A stretch of 15,572 nt of DNA from an uncultured Gammaproteobacteria bacterium. GTDB lineage: Bacteria > Pseudomonadota > Gammaproteobacteria > Arenicellales > UBA868. Made by a program: the position numbers and the translations under genes. Positions 15,033 to 15,572 of this stretch are shown piece by piece. The notes under the pieces were generated by a model that did not search any database, was not told the origin of the DNA, and saw nothing but the letters and a program-made list of their open reading frames with translations. Numbering within the stretch: position 1 is the stretch's first letter; each line of letters opens with the position of its first letter. Location of the stretch: the NCBI GenBank assembly GCA_913051905.1, contig CAJXBY010000048.1, positions 1-15,572 on the forward strand. The letters run 5' to 3'.

Positions 15033-15326
15033 TTAGAGCTCATCGGGTGTGTAGGCTTTGATGCTGAGCGCATGAATCTCCTTCCTGAGGGCCTTCTCAA
15101 GAGCCGCGTAGACCAGTCTGTGCCGCGCCAGGGTATTCAGTCCTGAGAATGCCTTTGCCACCACCAGGACTTCGAAATGACCGCCACCTGACGCGGCGCC
15201 GGCGTGGCCAACGTGCAGATGGCTCTGGTCTTCAATTTCAAGGGTTTCCGGATTGAGATGTTCTGACAATCTCTGACGGATCATCTCAACCCTGTCTGAA
15301 GCAGGTTCCATCAAGTCTGAGGGCAC
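15033..15326 (-). CDS. bolA: BolA family protein
   Basis: A 97-residue BolA-fold protein. Members bind monothiol glutaredoxins through a shared iron-sulfur cluster, and some bind DNA; they act in iron-sulfur trafficking, stress and morphology. The conserved track is visible: SHLHVGHAGAASGGGHFEV at 35-53, AFSGLNTLARHRLVYAAL at 59-76 with the RHR element and invariant His, and IHALSIKAYTPDEL at 84-97. The start is uncertain: GTG at 15326 gives 97 residues, and an ATG at 15311 would give 92; neither has a clear ribosome-binding site. It lies 49 bases after yciB on the same strand and 118 bases before gcvT. It could be the IbaG-like rather than the BolA-like paralogue. Confidence 0.92.
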   Translation of the reverse strand: MPSDLMEPASDRVEMIRQRLSEHLNPETLEIEDQSHLHVGHAGAASGGGHFEVLVVAKAFSGLNTLARHRLVYAALEKALRKEIHALSIKAYTPDEL

Positions 15327-15375
15327 CGAAAAATGGCGTCTGGTATGAAATAAGCGAAAAGGTACCTCACGTTAT

Positions 15376-15572
15376 TCAGGACGACTCGCTGTCGTCAGGT
15401 ACCATATAGCGAGCGATAAAGAGCATCTGAACCACCGCGAATACCAGTGTCAGGCCCATCAGGCCGAATACTTTGAAATTGACCCAGAAGTCGGTACGAA
15501 CCTGTTCACTGAGTTCCGGGCGGAAATAAAATGCCACGTAAACGTTGAGGAATCCAACGATAAGGAAGAAGA
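15376..15572 (-). CDS. yciB: YciB, inner-membrane septation protein A, C-terminal part
   Basis: Only the last 64 codons are in the window; the gene starts beyond the right edge. The visible part contains two hydrophobic stretches, FFLIVGFLNVYVAFYF and VFGLMGLTLVFAVVQMLFIA, joined by a segment with DFWVNFKVFG that is typical of YciB (intracellular septation protein A). It ends in a charged tail, MVPDDSESS. The family is a multi-pass inner-membrane protein tied to cell envelope and division. It is followed closely by the bolA-family gene in the same direction. Confidence 0.88.
   Translation of the reverse strand, partial: FFLIVGFLNVYVAFYFRPELSEQVRTDFWVNFKVFGLMGLTLVFAVVQMLFIARYMVPDDSESS
15380..15396. 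repeat. Hairpin-forming inverted repeat at yciB 3' end
   Basis: GACGAC-TCGCT-GTCGTC is a perfect 6-base dyad over the last codons of yciB, directly before its stop in the direction of transcription. It is flanked by GGTACC at 15361-15366 and 15398-15403, which could extend the stem with a bulge. No T run follows, so it is not a standard terminator and may instead affect mRNA stability. Confidence 0.35.

Overview
The window looks like a chromosomal stretch of a Gammaproteobacterium, probably environmental or marine. This is inferred from moderately GC-rich DNA, dense gene packing, a gcvT-gcvH-gcvP order with single-chain GcvP, and adjacent BolA-family and YciB genes. No rRNA, tRNA, CRISPR array, insertion sequence or phage gene is visible, and no stretch over 300 bases lacks a gene. 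Several genes start with GTG or TTG, and many have no clear Shine-Dalgarno sequence.

Region A (1-4391, all on the minus strand) reads as a tryptophan-degradation operon. The order of transcription is AFMID-type kynurenine formamidase, kynureninase, a possible 25-residue small ORF, indoleamine 2,3-dioxygenase (IDO), then a HisC-like aminotransferase cut by the left window edge. Together the first enzymes would take L-Trp through N-formylkynurenine and kynurenine to anthranilate plus alanine. The notable point is that both upstream steps use protein families best known from eukaryotes (IDO and the HGGYW serine hydrolase) instead of the usual bacterial KynA (TDO) and KynB.

Region B (4392-9464, plus strand) is divergent from A across a 177-base control region. 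It holds a fused two-domain oligopeptide-type ABC ATPase with no permease or binding protein beside it, a 12-helix MFS transporter, an HNH endonuclease-fold protein, and a Cys/Met-metabolism PLP enzyme whose TTG start overlaps the HNH stop. The transporters may move substrate or product of the kynurenine operon, but this rests on position alone.

Region C (9499-14914, minus strand) is the glycine cleavage cluster gcvT-gcvH-gcvP followed by lipA, whose GTG start overlaps the gcvP stop. Lipoyl synthase is thus tied directly to one of its client systems, since GcvH needs lipoate. A perfect TATAAT lies upstream of gcvT.

Region D (15033-15572, minus strand) holds a BolA-family gene and the C-terminal end of yciB, which runs off the right edge.

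The most interesting part is region A: a compact IDO/AFMID-type/KynU operon with an extra aminotransferase and a candidate coupling micro-ORF.
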